DNA from: Phycisphaerales bacterium
GTDB lineage: Bacteria > Planctomycetota > Phycisphaerae > Phycisphaerales > UBA1924
Assembly: GCA_029260265.1 (NCBI GenBank)
Contig: JAJDDO010000033.1
Span: 26,967-90,966 of the forward strand
Length of the DNA stretch: 64,000 nucleotides
Direction: 5' to 3'
Shown: positions 9,201 through 17,390 of the stretch, piece after piece
How positions within the stretch are numbered: the first letter of the stretch is position 1
How the letters are laid out: each line of letters starts with the position of its first letter
Program-made: the position numbers and the translations under genes
The notes under the pieces: generated by a model
What the model saw: the letters and a program-made list of their open reading frames with translations, nothing else
What the model was told of the DNA's origin: nothing
Database searches by the model: none

Positions 9201-10646
9201 ATGGCCAAGACCCGAACAATCTATACATGCACCTCCTGCGGCACCACCCACCATCGATGGATGGGCAAATGCCCAGATTGCAACCAATGGGACACCCTGG
9301 AAGAATCCCGGCTCGATGCGTCGATGACCAAAGACCCCCACCGCTCGACGAGTTGGGCGGAATCAAAGGACAGCACGGGCTCACTGAGCGCCATCGCGAT
9401 CACCGAGATTGTTCATAACAGCTCGCCAACCCACCGGCTGCCCACCGGGATCAACGAACTCGACCGCGTGCTCGGCGGCAACGACCATGCCCGCGGGCTC
9501 GTGCCCGGCTCGGTCGTGCTCGTCGGTGGCGAACCAGGGATCGGTAAATCGACGCTGATGCTGCAGGCTGCTGGCGCGTGGGCGTCGCCCGTGAACATGG
9601 ACGCTTCGAAGACTGATTGGATGAGCAAGGTGCTGTATGTGTCTTCCGAAGAATCCGCTGAGCAGATCCAGCTTCGCGCCGAGCGGCTTGGTGTTGCAGA
9701 AACCGACGGCTTGTTCGTGCTCGCAGACACCAACCTCGCGCGGATCATCGAGCAGATCCGCAAGGTCAAGCCCGATGTGATCGTGATCGATTCGATCCAG
9801 ATGATCTACAAAGCAGACCTCGATGCGGCTCCCGGCTCGGTCACCCAGCTGCGCCGATGCTGCGCTGAGCTTGTCTACCTTGCCAAAGCGACCGGCATCG
9901 CGATCGTGCTCGTCGGGCATGTCACCAAAGAAGGCACGCTCGCCGGGCCGCGTTTGCTCGAGCATCTGGTGGACGCCGTGCTCTACTTTGAGGGGGATCG
10001 GTACCACAGCGCCCGCATCGTCCGCGCGATCAAAAACCGGTTCGGGACCACCCTGGAACTCGGGATCTTCGAGATGAGCGGTCGAGGATTGCAGCAGCTG
10101 CCCGGCGGGATGTCAGTCGCCGCGATGCACTCGGGCAACGAGCACCGCCCAGGCGCGGTTGTCTGCCCGGCGATGCACGGATCGCGGTGTGTGTGCGTCG
10201 AGTTGCAGGCGTTGACCGCCACCGGGTTCGTCGGCAGCGCGAAACGGAAATCATCCGGGCTCGATTCCAACCGCTTGGCCATGCTGATCGCTGTTCTTGA
10301 ACAGCACGGCGGGCTTCGCCTCGCGGATCGTGATGTGTTTGCTTCGGCCGTCGGCGGGCTGCGGATCATCGAACCCGCCAGCGACCTCGCGCTCGCGTTG
10401 TCCATCGCCGGGGCGCACTACAAGCGATCGCTCCCCCCAACGACTATTGCGATCGGAGAGATCGGGCTCGGCGGCGAGCTCCGCCCAGTTGGACAGCTCG
10501 AACAACGGCTGAGCGAATCAGCAAGGCTTGGCTACACCCACGCGATCATCCCCGAACTCGGCAAGCACACCAAGCTCCCCAAGATCAAAGACATGTCGCT
10601 GTCGCCGGTGCGAAATGTATCGCAGGCGATTGAACAACTGATGTAA
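9201..10646 (+). CDS. radA: DNA repair protein RadA (Sms)
   Basis: A 481-residue protein with the full RadA layout. A C4 zinc finger uses Cys 10, 13, 24 and 27. A RecA-like ATPase core has Walker A GGEPGIGKST at 109-118 and Walker B VIVIDSIQ. The RadA-specific KNRFGTT motif is near 278. A C-terminal Lon-like domain without protease activity contains DVFASAVGGLRI. RadA is a helicase-like branch-migration factor in homologous recombination. It is transcribed divergently from the AsmA-like gene, and its stop codon abuts the thioesterase stop codon on the other strand with no bases between. Confidence 0.97.
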   Translation: MAKTRTIYTCTSCGTTHHRWMGKCPDCNQWDTLEESRLDASMTKDPHRSTSWAESKDSTGSLSAIAITEIVHNSSPTHRLPTGINELDRVLGGNDHARGLVPGSVVLVGGEPGIGKSTLMLQAAGAWASPVNMDASKTDWMSKVLYVSSEESAEQIQLRAERLGVAETDGLFVLADTNLARIIEQIRKVKPDVIVIDSIQMIYKADLDAAPGSVTQLRRCCAELVYLAKATGIAIVLVGHVTKEGTLAGPRLLEHLVDAVLYFEGDRYHSARIVRAIKNRFGTTLELGIFEMSGRGLQQLPGGMSVAAMHSGNEHRPGAVVCPAMHGSRCVCVELQALTATGFVGSAKRKSSGLDSNRLAMLIAVLEQHGGLRLADRDVFASAVGGLRIIEPASDLALALSIAGAHYKRSLPPTTIAIGEIGLGGELRPVGQLEQRLSESARLGYTHAIIPELGKHTKLPKIKDMSLSPVRNVSQAIEQLM

Positions 10647-11069
10647 CTAACTCTCGCCGAGCAACCATCCGGGCAACACGCGGATACTTCCGTTCACATC
10701 CACACACGCCAGTTCGGTTTTTGCGATCGCACAGATTTCATCCGCCGCCTCGCCGAGCCGATCGATCAGCACGATCTCATACGAATGGTGCAGCTTGACC
10801 TTGCTCCCCTTGTCCATCTTGGTTCGGATCTCGATCAGGTCGTCGTACTTCAATGGACGCCGATACTTCACCTCGACCTTGGTGACGACCAAGAACACAC
10901 CATCGGATTCGAGCTCGGCGTAGCTCGCACCGCCCGCCCGCAGCAGCTCCGTCCGCCCCATCTCCATCCACGGAAGGTAGCTCGAATGATGCACCACCCC
11001 CATCGGGTCGCACTCGACATATCGGGTGCGGATCTGTATGGTACCGGTTGTTGGTGGCGTGCTGGGCAT
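10647..11069 (-). CDS. Acyl-CoA thioesterase, YbgC/4HBT hotdog family
   Basis: A 140-residue single hotdog-fold protein. The family motif is RYVECDPMGVVHHSSYLPWM, in which the Asp (about residue 20) is the catalytic residue of 4-hydroxybenzoyl-CoA thioesterase-like enzymes. KVEVKYRRPLKYDDLIEI follows, as in YbgC. Substrate is probably a short or medium acyl-CoA, but no tol-pal genes are nearby to support a YbgC role. The start has no ribosome site; TACCAT (11075-11080) sits five bases upstream, suggesting a leaderless transcript. It is divergent from trmB. Confidence 0.88.
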   Translation of the reverse strand: MPSTPPTTGTIQIRTRYVECDPMGVVHHSSYLPWMEMGRTELLRAGGASYAELESDGVFLVVTKVEVKYRRPLKYDDLIEIRTKMDKGSKVKLHHSYEIVLIDRLGEAADEICAIAKTELACVDVNGSIRVLPGWLLGES

Positions 11070-11103
11070 AGAGAATGGTAGAGCAGCAAAGCGGGAAATC
11101 AGC

Positions 11104-11180
11104 AGAGCAGCAAATCAAGATAATTCATTCTTCTCGCTTGTCCTATTTGCCTCACTGATGCTCTGTTGATTTGCTGTTCT
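11104..11180. repeat. Inverted repeat between thioesterase and trmB
   Basis: A 15-base arm at 11104-11118 matches the reverse complement of 11166-11180 at 14 of 15 positions, with 47 bases between. It lies in the divergent promoter region, and the right arm ends on the trmB TATCAT box. A neighbouring 'gagcagcaaa' copy at about 11082 adds a direct repeat. It may be an operator, or chance in an AT-rich spacer. Confidence 0.4.
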
Positions 11181-11185
11181 ATCAT
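11180..11185 (+). promoter_or_regulatory. Candidate -10 box of trmB (leaderless start)
   Basis: TATCAT ends seven bases before the chosen ATG at 11193, and there is no Shine-Dalgarno sequence. This supports starting at the ATG rather than the in-frame TTG at 11166, which lies upstream of the box. Confidence 0.4.
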
Positions 11186-11192
11186 CGCACCT

Positions 11193-11999
11193 ATGTCTTT
11201 CGGACTCGGCCATGGCGTTCCCCTCGATCCCGCACCCGGTGTGGTCGCGATCAGTGCGGACGAACTGCCCCCGCTGCCCGATTCGATCATCAGCGATCCA
11301 GAATCCGGACGCCTCGACCCTCGGGCGTGGTTCAAAGAACCGGGCAACCGGTTCGAGTTGGAAATCGGCTCGGGCAAGGGCGCGTTCCTTGTTCAGCAGG
11401 CCGATCTTGAGCCGAACACCAACTTCCTCGGCATCGAGTGGGCCGGCGAGTTCGCCGCCTACACCAGCGACCGCATCCGCCGGCGTCAAGAAAACGCCAA
11501 CACCCACCGCAATGTCCGTGTGATGCACTCCGACGCCGCCCAGTTTTTGCAGTGGCGATGCCCAGACAACATCATCGATGTGCTGCACCTGTATTTTTCA
11601 GACCCGTGGCCGAAGACCAAGCACCACAAAAAACGGGTCATCCAGCACCAGACCATGTTCGATATCTGGCGATGCCTCAAGCCGGGCGGCGAGCTCCGCG
11701 TGGTGACCGATCACGACGATTTATGGGCCTGGGACGAAGCACACTTCGAGCACTGGGCGAGCGACAAGAACGCTTCCGAGCCGACTCTCGCCGGGCCGAA
11801 GATCCCTGAAGCCCCGGCGAAGGTCCGCGCCTTCCTCGATGCCCGCGAAGCGCTCCCCTACGAACGAACCAGCTTCGCTGCACCCGAGTCCGCCGGCGAA
11901 CACGAACTCGTCGGCACCAACTTCGAACGCAAGTTCCGCAAAGAGGGACGGAGTTTCAATGCGGGTGTGCTGCGGAAAACAGGGGGCACTGCAAACTAA
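11193..11999 (+). CDS. trmB: tRNA (guanine-N7-)-methyltransferase TrmB
   Basis: A 268-residue SAM-dependent methyltransferase that makes m7G46 in tRNA variable loops. LEIGSGKGAFL is the SAM-binding motif I. YFSDPWPKTKHHKKR is the TrmB signature containing the catalytic Asp. The C-terminus has GTNFERKFRKEG, which contacts tRNA in the family. It is slightly longer than the usual 220-240 residues because of a roughly 40-residue N-terminal extension. The frame is open to a TTG at 11166, but the ATG at 11193 follows a TATCAT box. The stop lies two bases from the convergent membrane-protein gene. Confidence 0.95.
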   Translation: MSFGLGHGVPLDPAPGVVAISADELPPLPDSIISDPESGRLDPRAWFKEPGNRFELEIGSGKGAFLVQQADLEPNTNFLGIEWAGEFAAYTSDRIRRRQENANTHRNVRVMHSDAAQFLQWRCPDNIIDVLHLYFSDPWPKTKHHKKRVIQHQTMFDIWRCLKPGGELRVVTDHDDLWAWDEAHFEHWASDKNASEPTLAGPKIPEAPAKVRAFLDAREALPYERTSFAAPESAGEHELVGTNFERKFRKEGRSFNAGVLRKTGGTAN

Positions 12000-12001
12000 T
12001 T

Positions 12002-12811
12002 TCAGATTGTTTCCAGATCCGCTTCAATAAGACGGGCAAGCGTGTCAAGATCTATTGATCTAAAGTATGAACGGCGAGGAGAACGCGTCCTCAACACCGA
12101 GAGTTCTTCAGCCGATGGACATATTGGCGCGAAAGCTTGAACAAGAGAGTGAAGAACAACTCTTTGATACACGCGTTTTGAAACAACAACCGCTCGATAC
12201 AGCAACACAAAAAACAAAACCGCAGACGCGACATATGGATAGACGATGTACGCACAACCGGATCCGGTTGCTAAGCAAAGTGCCACCCAGACCACCATTC
12301 CCATGAGCACCCCGCTAATGACCGTAGAGATACTCTCGGACATCCCTCTCGATGACCGCCGCTTTGCCTGTTCTTCTAACGACACCCTGATGTCATTGAG
12401 TAAATCCAGGCGTTCATCTTGCGTCGCGTGATTGGAGTATACACGATCTTCCTGAATCCTCCGAGCCGTAACCCATTCATCCAATCCTGGGTTCGTCTCA
12501 CGCTCAACGGCACGAGAACAATCAGGTTTTTGAGTGAATCTGTTGTATCGTGTCGAACCCGTCACATACAACGCATCACATTCTGTGCAAGTGATCTCAT
12601 GCCCAGTGGTCTTCCCGCTTGATACCGCAACCCATAGGACATGGGCAACCATCTTCTCTTTAATGACCCGCATTGCACGCTTGCAGTGACAGACACGGCA
12701 GTAATCTACCGCAAACCCGGCCTCTACTCTTTTCGATTTTATGCCAGTAATACCTGTAATTGCTCCACCCTCAAATCCCACTAAAGCCCAAAGGCAATGG
12801 GGACCAAACAA
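12002..12811 (-). CDS. Membrane protein with N-terminal zinc-ribbon-like motif (paralogue A)
   Basis: A 269-residue protein of unknown function. Near residue 38 it has DYCRVCHCKR, followed by TGHEITCTEC, giving two CxxC pairs that probably bind zinc. Two transmembrane segments follow (about 160-205), then a cytoplasmic helical tail with ICPSAEELSVLR. The next gene upstream has the same architecture and is clearly a diverged paralogue. GC looks lower here than in neighbouring genes, with several A-rich runs, so this copy may be younger or less constrained. The start is uncertain because the first 35 residues have no obvious counterpart in the paralogue. Confidence 0.65.
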   Translation of the reverse strand: MFGPHCLWALVGFEGGAITGITGIKSKRVEAGFAVDYCRVCHCKRAMRVIKEKMVAHVLWVAVSSGKTTGHEITCTECDALYVTGSTRYNRFTQKPDCSRAVERETNPGLDEWVTARRIQEDRVYSNHATQDERLDLLNDIRVSLEEQAKRRSSRGMSESISTVISGVLMGMVVWVALCLATGSGCAYIVYPYVASAVLFFVLLYRAVVVSKRVYQRVVLHSLVQAFAPICPSAEELSVLRTRSPRRSYFRSIDLDTLARLIEADLETI

Positions 12812-12877
12812 GCCAACGCTGCAGTTGCGTATTTTAGCTTTTTAAATCCTCTCAATAAATTCAAACTTATGAGAAAT

Positions 12878-13642
12878 CTAAGCATCGGGTTGTGCTTTGA
12901 GTTTCTCGATCTTCGCAAGCACCTTGTCGCTGCGGATGCGGAAGCCCGCGTTCACGCGACCGGCTTGCATCTCGGCACGCGCGCGGCGGATCTCCTCGCG
13001 GGTTGGATCCACCGGCACCAACGCCTGGGCGAGCCAGGTCCGCACACGCTTGCGCGGCGAGTGCGTCGTGATCCAGTACACATTCATCAGCACGATGGCG
13101 CCGATCGCGACACCCGCGCCAACCAGCGGCCACCAGTGCCCGCTCCGCTGCCAAGAGACCACGCCCATCGCGCCGATCCCAAGAATCGAAATCAACACCA
13201 CCACCTTGACCCAGGGCCAAATCCGTTCGGTGGGCTCCTCGTCGTAGATCCTCGCAAATGCGAACAGCGTGTGGCGGATCATCTCCTCGCGGTCCTCGCC
13301 CTTGAGCTTGCCGGCCTGCAATGCCTCCTCGATCGCGATGCACCCGTTGATCCGGGCACGGACAAGCGGCAAACTCTTCGGTTCGTAGGTTCCGGCGTTC
13401 TTGGGGTCCGGCAAGATCTCGATCGGACGCTCTTCAACCGGGCGCTCGACCTTGCAGGTGCACACAAAGCAGGTCAACTCATGATGCGGGTGCCCCACCC
13501 GCCCTCGATCGAAGCACAGCGTATACCGCCGATGCTCTGCCTGAGCGAGATAAAAACGGCGCTCGCACCGGCAGACCGGGCAGTAATCGGAAGTGACCCC
13601 GATCGGGCGAACACACAGCACCGTCGCGTTGATCAACGACAT
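12878..13642 (-). CDS. Membrane protein with N-terminal zinc-ribbon-like motif (paralogue B)
   Basis: A 254-residue protein starting [23 protein letters not shown] and [14 protein letters not shown] repeat the paired-cysteine pattern of the downstream gene. Two transmembrane segments at about 150-195 are followed by a basic helical tail with [20 protein letters not shown], again matching paralogue A. The open frame extends to 13831 across queC; I start at 13642 (13648 is also possible), where the protein begins to resemble its neighbour. The function is unknown; a membrane-bound redox or nucleic-acid sensing role would be guesswork. Confidence 0.65.
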   Translation of the reverse strand: MSLINATVLCVRPIGVTSDYCPVCRCERRFYLAQAEHRRYTLCFDRGRVGHPHHELTCFVCTCKVERPVEERPIEILPDPKNAGTYEPKSLPLVRARINGCIAIEEALQAGKLKGEDREEMIRHTLFAFARIYDEEPTERIWPWVKVVVLISILGIGAMGVVSWQRSGHWWPLVGAGVAIGAIVLMNVYWITTHSPRKRVRTWLAQALVPVDPTREEIRRARAEMQAGRVNAGFRIRSDKVLAKIEKLKAQPDA

Positions 13643-13718
13643 CGGCATACCAGAGTATATCACACCGCTTGAGCACGCGAAAGTTGCATCAGCGGCATCC
13701 GCCCATCTATTGTTGACC

Positions 13719-14429
13719 ATGGCAAACCCACCTGAGTCATCGAAACCCGCGGTTATCCTGCTCTCCGGCGGACTTGACAGCGCCACGGTGCTCGCGATCG
13801 CCAAAGAACGCGGGCATACCTGCCACACCATCGGCTTTGATTATGGGCAACGCCACCGCAACGAGCTCGACGCCTGCAAGCAGGTCGCCGAGCACCTCGA
13901 TGCGTCCTCACACCGCATCTTTCCCATCAACATCGGCAGCTTCGGCGGCTCGGCGCTCACCGCAGAAATCTCGGTCCCCAAAGACCGTAACGAAGCAGAC
14001 CTGACCGAGATCCCCATCACCTATGTCCCCGCACGCAACCTGGTGTTCCTCTCGATCGCGCTGGCCTACGCAGAAACCATCGGCTCGACCGATCTGTTCA
14101 TTGGCGTCAACGCGGTGGACTATTCCGGTTACCCGGACTGCCGCCCTGAGTTCATCGAATCGTTTGCCGCCGCCGCCAACCTGGCGACCAAGATCGGTGT
14201 CGATGGGAGCACCATCAGAATCCATACCCCCCTGATGGAAATGACCAAGGCGGAGATCATCACCGCCGGCACCGCGCTCGGTGTCGATTACGCACTCACC
14301 CATTCGTGCTACGACCCGTCGACCGATGGCCGAGCATGCGGGCACTGCGATTCGTGCATGCTCCGCCGAAATGGGTTCGAGCAGGCGGGCATCGCCGACC
14401 CTACTCGCTACGCGGTGAACAACGCATGA
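13719..14429 (+). CDS. queC: 7-cyano-7-deazaguanine synthase QueC
   Basis: A 236-residue enzyme that converts 7-carboxy-7-deazaguanine to preQ0 using ATP and ammonia, in queuosine biosynthesis. The PP-loop ATPase motif SGGLDS is at 16-21. The C-terminal zinc site [18 protein letters not shown] supplies the cysteines typical of QueC. The frame is open upstream to a GTG at 13593, but the family N-terminus begins at the ATG at 13719, which follows a TATTGT box by five bases. The stop overlaps the queE ATG by four bases, so the two are translationally coupled. Confidence 0.97.
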   Translation: MANPPESSKPAVILLSGGLDSATVLAIAKERGHTCHTIGFDYGQRHRNELDACKQVAEHLDASSHRIFPINIGSFGGSALTAEISVPKDRNEADLTEIPITYVPARNLVFLSIALAYAETIGSTDLFIGVNAVDYSGYPDCRPEFIESFAAAANLATKIGVDGSTIRIHTPLMEMTKAEIITAGTALGVDYALTHSCYDPSTDGRACGHCDSCMLRRNGFEQAGIADPTRYAVNNA

Positions 14430-15136
14430 ACGACACACTCCCGATCTCAGAAACCTTTACCTCCATCCAGGGCGAGGGCAAGCTCACCGGCGTGCCCTCG
14501 TGGTTCTGTCGAATCAGCGGCTGCAACCTGCGCTGCACCTGGTGCGATACCCCCTACGCCAGCTGGAACCCGGAATCGACCAAACGCACCGTCGATGAGC
14601 TTGCCGACGAGGCACTGAAATCAGGCACCCAACACGCGGTGCTCACCGGCGGAGAGCCGATGCTCTTCGACGCGCTCGTCCCCTTATCTCAGCGGCTCGC
14701 GGCCCAAGGGATGCACACCACCATTGAGACCGCCGGCACCGTTACCCTGCCCGGCGTGTCGTGCGACCTGATGAGCATCTCGCCCAAGCTCTCCAACTCA
14801 ACCCCGGTTGACGACCCCCGTGACCCCGATGGAGTGTGGGCAACACGCCATGAGAGCCGAAGATTGAACGCGGATGCGATCAACGAGCTCATCGCTTCGA
14901 CCCCTGATCGTCAGCTCAAGTTTGTGGTTGCCAAGCCGACTGATCTGCCCGAGATCGAGTCCATCCTCAAGAAACTTACCGGTTTTGCTCCCGCGGATGT
15001 GATGCTGATGCCCGAAGGCGTCGCGGTGCCCGATCGCGATTCCATCCGGTGGATACTCGACGAATGCCTGAGCAGAGGGTGGAGCTACTGCCCCCGCCTA
15101 CACATCGCCCTCTTCGGCGACACCCGCGGAACCTAG
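14426..15136 (+). CDS. queE: 7-carboxy-7-deazaguanine synthase QueE (radical SAM)
   Basis: A 236-residue radical SAM enzyme that makes 7-carboxy-7-deazaguanine from 6-carboxytetrahydropterin. It opens with [18 protein letters not shown], the family signature for substrate and metal binding. The [4Fe-4S] cluster motif is [12 protein letters not shown] (CX3CX2C). LTGGEP is the glycine-rich SAM-binding segment. The start lies in a four-base overlap with queC. With queD 330 bases downstream this gives three of the steps from GTP to preQ0; FolE and QueF are not in the window. Confidence 0.96.
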   Translation: MNDTLPISETFTSIQGEGKLTGVPSWFCRISGCNLRCTWCDTPYASWNPESTKRTVDELADEALKSGTQHAVLTGGEPMLFDALVPLSQRLAAQGMHTTIETAGTVTLPGVSCDLMSISPKLSNSTPVDDPRDPDGVWATRHESRRLNADAINELIASTPDRQLKFVVAKPTDLPEIESILKKLTGFAPADVMLMPEGVAVPDRDSIRWILDECLSRGWSYCPRLHIALFGDTRGT

Positions 15137-15467
15137 AGTAAGGCCATCAGTATTTTTACAAGCCATCCAAGGCCATTCCAGCAAGTTAAATGCACTTTAT
15201 TGCATCCATGAATATGTGATCTGAATGTACATCCAATGCTTAACGAAACACTGAGTTTGGACTCAGATGTGCCATCCTGTTTATGCATGGACTCTACACT
15301 AATTGTTTGAGTTGTAAACAAGCCGATCCGTGGCATGACGCAGTCCCTTTCAAAGGATACCGGCGTCCTGCCTCGTGATACAGTGATTGAAGGCGAATGC
15401 CTTACTACTAGACTCTATCGCTATTACGAACTGGTGTCAAGCAAGCATAATCCACCTACCATCACCC
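15137..15467. other. Non-coding gap between queE and queD
   Basis: This 331-base stretch is more AT-rich than its surroundings and carries no gene I can support. It holds a small hairpin (CTGAGT, loop TTGG, ACTCAG; 15251-15266) and, at its end, a TACCAT box five bases before queD. A 67-codon minus-strand frame crosses it but has no supporting feature. I could not match it to a preQ1 riboswitch. Confidence 0.5.
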
Positions 15468-15944
15468 ATGATCTACCGCGTTTGCAAATCCTTCGAGATC
15501 GAGTCCGGGCACATGCTCTCCAAGCACCCCGGGCGTTGCCGACTGCCTCACGGGCATTCGCGCCGGGTTGATCTGGTGATCTCTTCGCCGACCCTGGACG
15601 CCTCGGACATGGTGTGTGATTTCAAGGCCCTCAAGCTCGCGGTCGAGGACCACCTCGATCAGTATGACCACGCCCTGCTGGTCAACTCCGAGGATGCGAT
15701 CTTGGACGAGCTCTCCGAGCAATACAAAGACCGCTTGATCGTTCTGGAAGACGAGGATCCGACGACGGAAGTCCTCGCCCGGCGCATCTATGAGTTTGTC
15801 GAAGCCCAGATCCGCACGGGCGGCCGGTATGTCGACAAAGCGGGCAATGGCTTCTCGCTCCCCGAGCACCTGACCCTCGAACGGGTCCGCGTCACGGAGA
15901 CGAGCAGCAGCTGGGCGGAATACGCACGCCCAGTTGCCCAATAA
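15468..15944 (+). CDS. queD: 6-carboxytetrahydropterin synthase QueD
   Basis: A 158-residue enzyme of the 6-pyruvoyl-tetrahydropterin synthase fold that converts dihydroneopterin triphosphate to 6-carboxytetrahydropterin. ESGHML provides the first zinc-ligand His; CRLPHGHS carries the catalytic Cys and the other two His ligands; YDHALL holds a second catalytic-site His. The frame runs back to 15387, but the conserved N-terminus begins at this ATG, five bases after a TACCAT box and with no ribosome site. It is separated from queC-queE by a long gap, so it probably has its own promoter. Confidence 0.95.
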   Translation: MIYRVCKSFEIESGHMLSKHPGRCRLPHGHSRRVDLVISSPTLDASDMVCDFKALKLAVEDHLDQYDHALLVNSEDAILDELSEQYKDRLIVLEDEDPTTEVLARRIYEFVEAQIRTGGRYVDKAGNGFSLPEHLTLERVRVTETSSSWAEYARPVAQ

Positions 15945-15953
15945 GTACCCATC

Positions 15954-15973
15954 ACCCGTACAGACGGGTTTTT
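15954..15973 (+). terminator. Intrinsic terminator after queD
   Basis: A six-base stem ACCCGT/ACGGGT with loop ACAG is followed by TTTT. The AGGAGGT ribosome site of the protease gene follows immediately at 15974-15980. Confidence 0.6.
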
Positions 15974-15986
15974 AGGAGGTCTCTGT

Positions 15987-17369
15987 ATGCGCCCATCTCG
16001 TCTTCTTTGCACCGTTGTTCTTGCGCCCATGTTCACCGTTCCGGCGTTCGCTGATTCGATCACCGCAGAACCGAGCGAGACCCAGCAGCGTTCGATGACG
16101 ATCGCCAACGATCTCTCTGCTGCGTTCGAGCACGCCGCCGAAACCATCGAGCCCTCGGTTGTCCACATCATCACCTCGACGCGCAATCGGCGTGGGTTCC
16201 AGAAACAATCGGGCGTCGGGTCAGGCGTGATCGTCGACGAACGCGGATACATCCTCACCAACAATCATGTGATCGAGACCGGGCAGTACATCACGGTCAG
16301 GCTCAACGACAATCGCGAGATTGCTGCCGAGCTTATTGGAACCTTTGAGGAATCAGACATCGCCGTGCTCAAAATCGACGCCGACAACATCACCCCCGCC
16401 GAGTTCGCCGATTCTGAGAACCTTAAGGTCGGGCAATGGGTGCTCGCGGTGGGCTCGCCCTTTGGTTTCCAGCAAACCGTTACCGCCGGGATTGTCAGCG
16501 CCAAGGGGCGCGGCAGCTTCTCACCGACGGGCGATCAAGACCCGCGCCTTGATGCGTTCCAGGAATACATCCAGACCGATGCCGCGATCAATCCGGGCAA
16601 CTCTGGCGGGCCGCTTGTTGATCTGCACGGGCGGGTCGTCGGGATCAACACCGCGATCGCCTCGCGATCGGGGGGCAACAACGGGCTCGGCTTCACCATC
16701 CCCGCTGATATCGCGCAAGCCGTTATGCACAGCATCATCGAGCACGGGCATGTCTCGCGTGGATGGCTCGGCGTCGCGATGGCGGCGCTCGAACCCACCG
16801 AAGCCATCCGCCTCGGGATCGACGGCGGGGTCGTAATCACCGGGCTCAGCGGCGAGGGTCCCGCCTACAAGGCCGGGCTCCGCGACGGCGACATCATCGT
16901 CTCGCTCGCCGGACGCACCACCGAAAACATGATCCGACTGGGCAACGCCATCATGCTCGCACGCCCTGGCACCGCGGTCGAGATTGATTTCATCCGCGAC
17001 GACAAGCAAGAGCAAGCGACCGCCGTCGTTGAGGATCGCGAAGAGCAGACCCTGCTTGCGCTCAAGGGTGTGCGCATCGAAGAGCTCGGGCTTTCGATCC
17101 GTGGCAACGAGCTGGTCCTCACCCAATCACGCAGGCGAAGATCAACCCTGCAGGGTTTCGAGGTGCTCGCGGTCCGCAGCGGATCTCTCGCCGACGATGC
17201 TGGTTTTCAACAAGGAGATTTCATCTATGAAATCGACAACAAGTCTTTCTTAGACCCCGATGGGCTCGCCGAATACCTCGTCAACGAAACCGCCAACGGC
17301 AGCGCGCGCGTCCAGCTCTATCGCGGGAGCGCACGAGGATACATCGATCTCTCTCAAGAGAACGACTAA
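15987..17369 (+). CDS. Periplasmic serine protease, DegP/HtrA family
   Basis: A 460-residue exported protease. A signal peptide covers about residues 1-22 (cleavage after AFA). The trypsin-like domain has His94 (LTNNHVIE), Asp124 (EESDIAVLKI) and Ser206 (NPGNSGGPL), the complete triad. Two PDZ domains follow at about 240-325 and 355-450. HtrA proteins degrade or refold damaged envelope proteins, and the double PDZ suggests DegP-type oligomers. AGGAGGT six bases before the ATG is one of the best ribosome sites in the window. It is a single-gene unit, with a terminator upstream and a convergent RND gene downstream. Confidence 0.95.
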   Translation: MRPSRLLCTVVLAPMFTVPAFADSITAEPSETQQRSMTIANDLSAAFEHAAETIEPSVVHIITSTRNRRGFQKQSGVGSGVIVDERGYILTNNHVIETGQYITVRLNDNREIAAELIGTFEESDIAVLKIDADNITPAEFADSENLKVGQWVLAVGSPFGFQQTVTAGIVSAKGRGSFSPTGDQDPRLDAFQEYIQTDAAINPGNSGGPLVDLHGRVVGINTAIASRSGGNNGLGFTIPADIAQAVMHSIIEHGHVSRGWLGVAMAALEPTEAIRLGIDGGVVITGLSGEGPAYKAGLRDGDIIVSLAGRTTENMIRLGNAIMLARPGTAVEIDFIRDDKQEQATAVVEDREEQTLLALKGVRIEELGLSIRGNELVLTQSRRRRSTLQGFEVLAVRSGSLADDAGFQQGDFIYEIDNKSFLDPDGLAEYLVNETANGSARVQLYRGSARGYIDLSQEND

Positions 17370-17390
17370 CAACCGCTCGACCGATCCCAC

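Noticed and set aside
15251..15266. Hairpin CTGAGT-TTGG-ACTCAG as a possible preQ1 riboswitch element
   Set aside because: Only a six-base stem; no preQ1 aptamer pattern or A-rich tail pairing could be seen.
15133..15336. 67-codon minus-strand frame in the queE-queD gap
   Set aside because: No ribosome site, TA box or recognisable motif; overlaps the queE stop and lies in AT-rich spacer.
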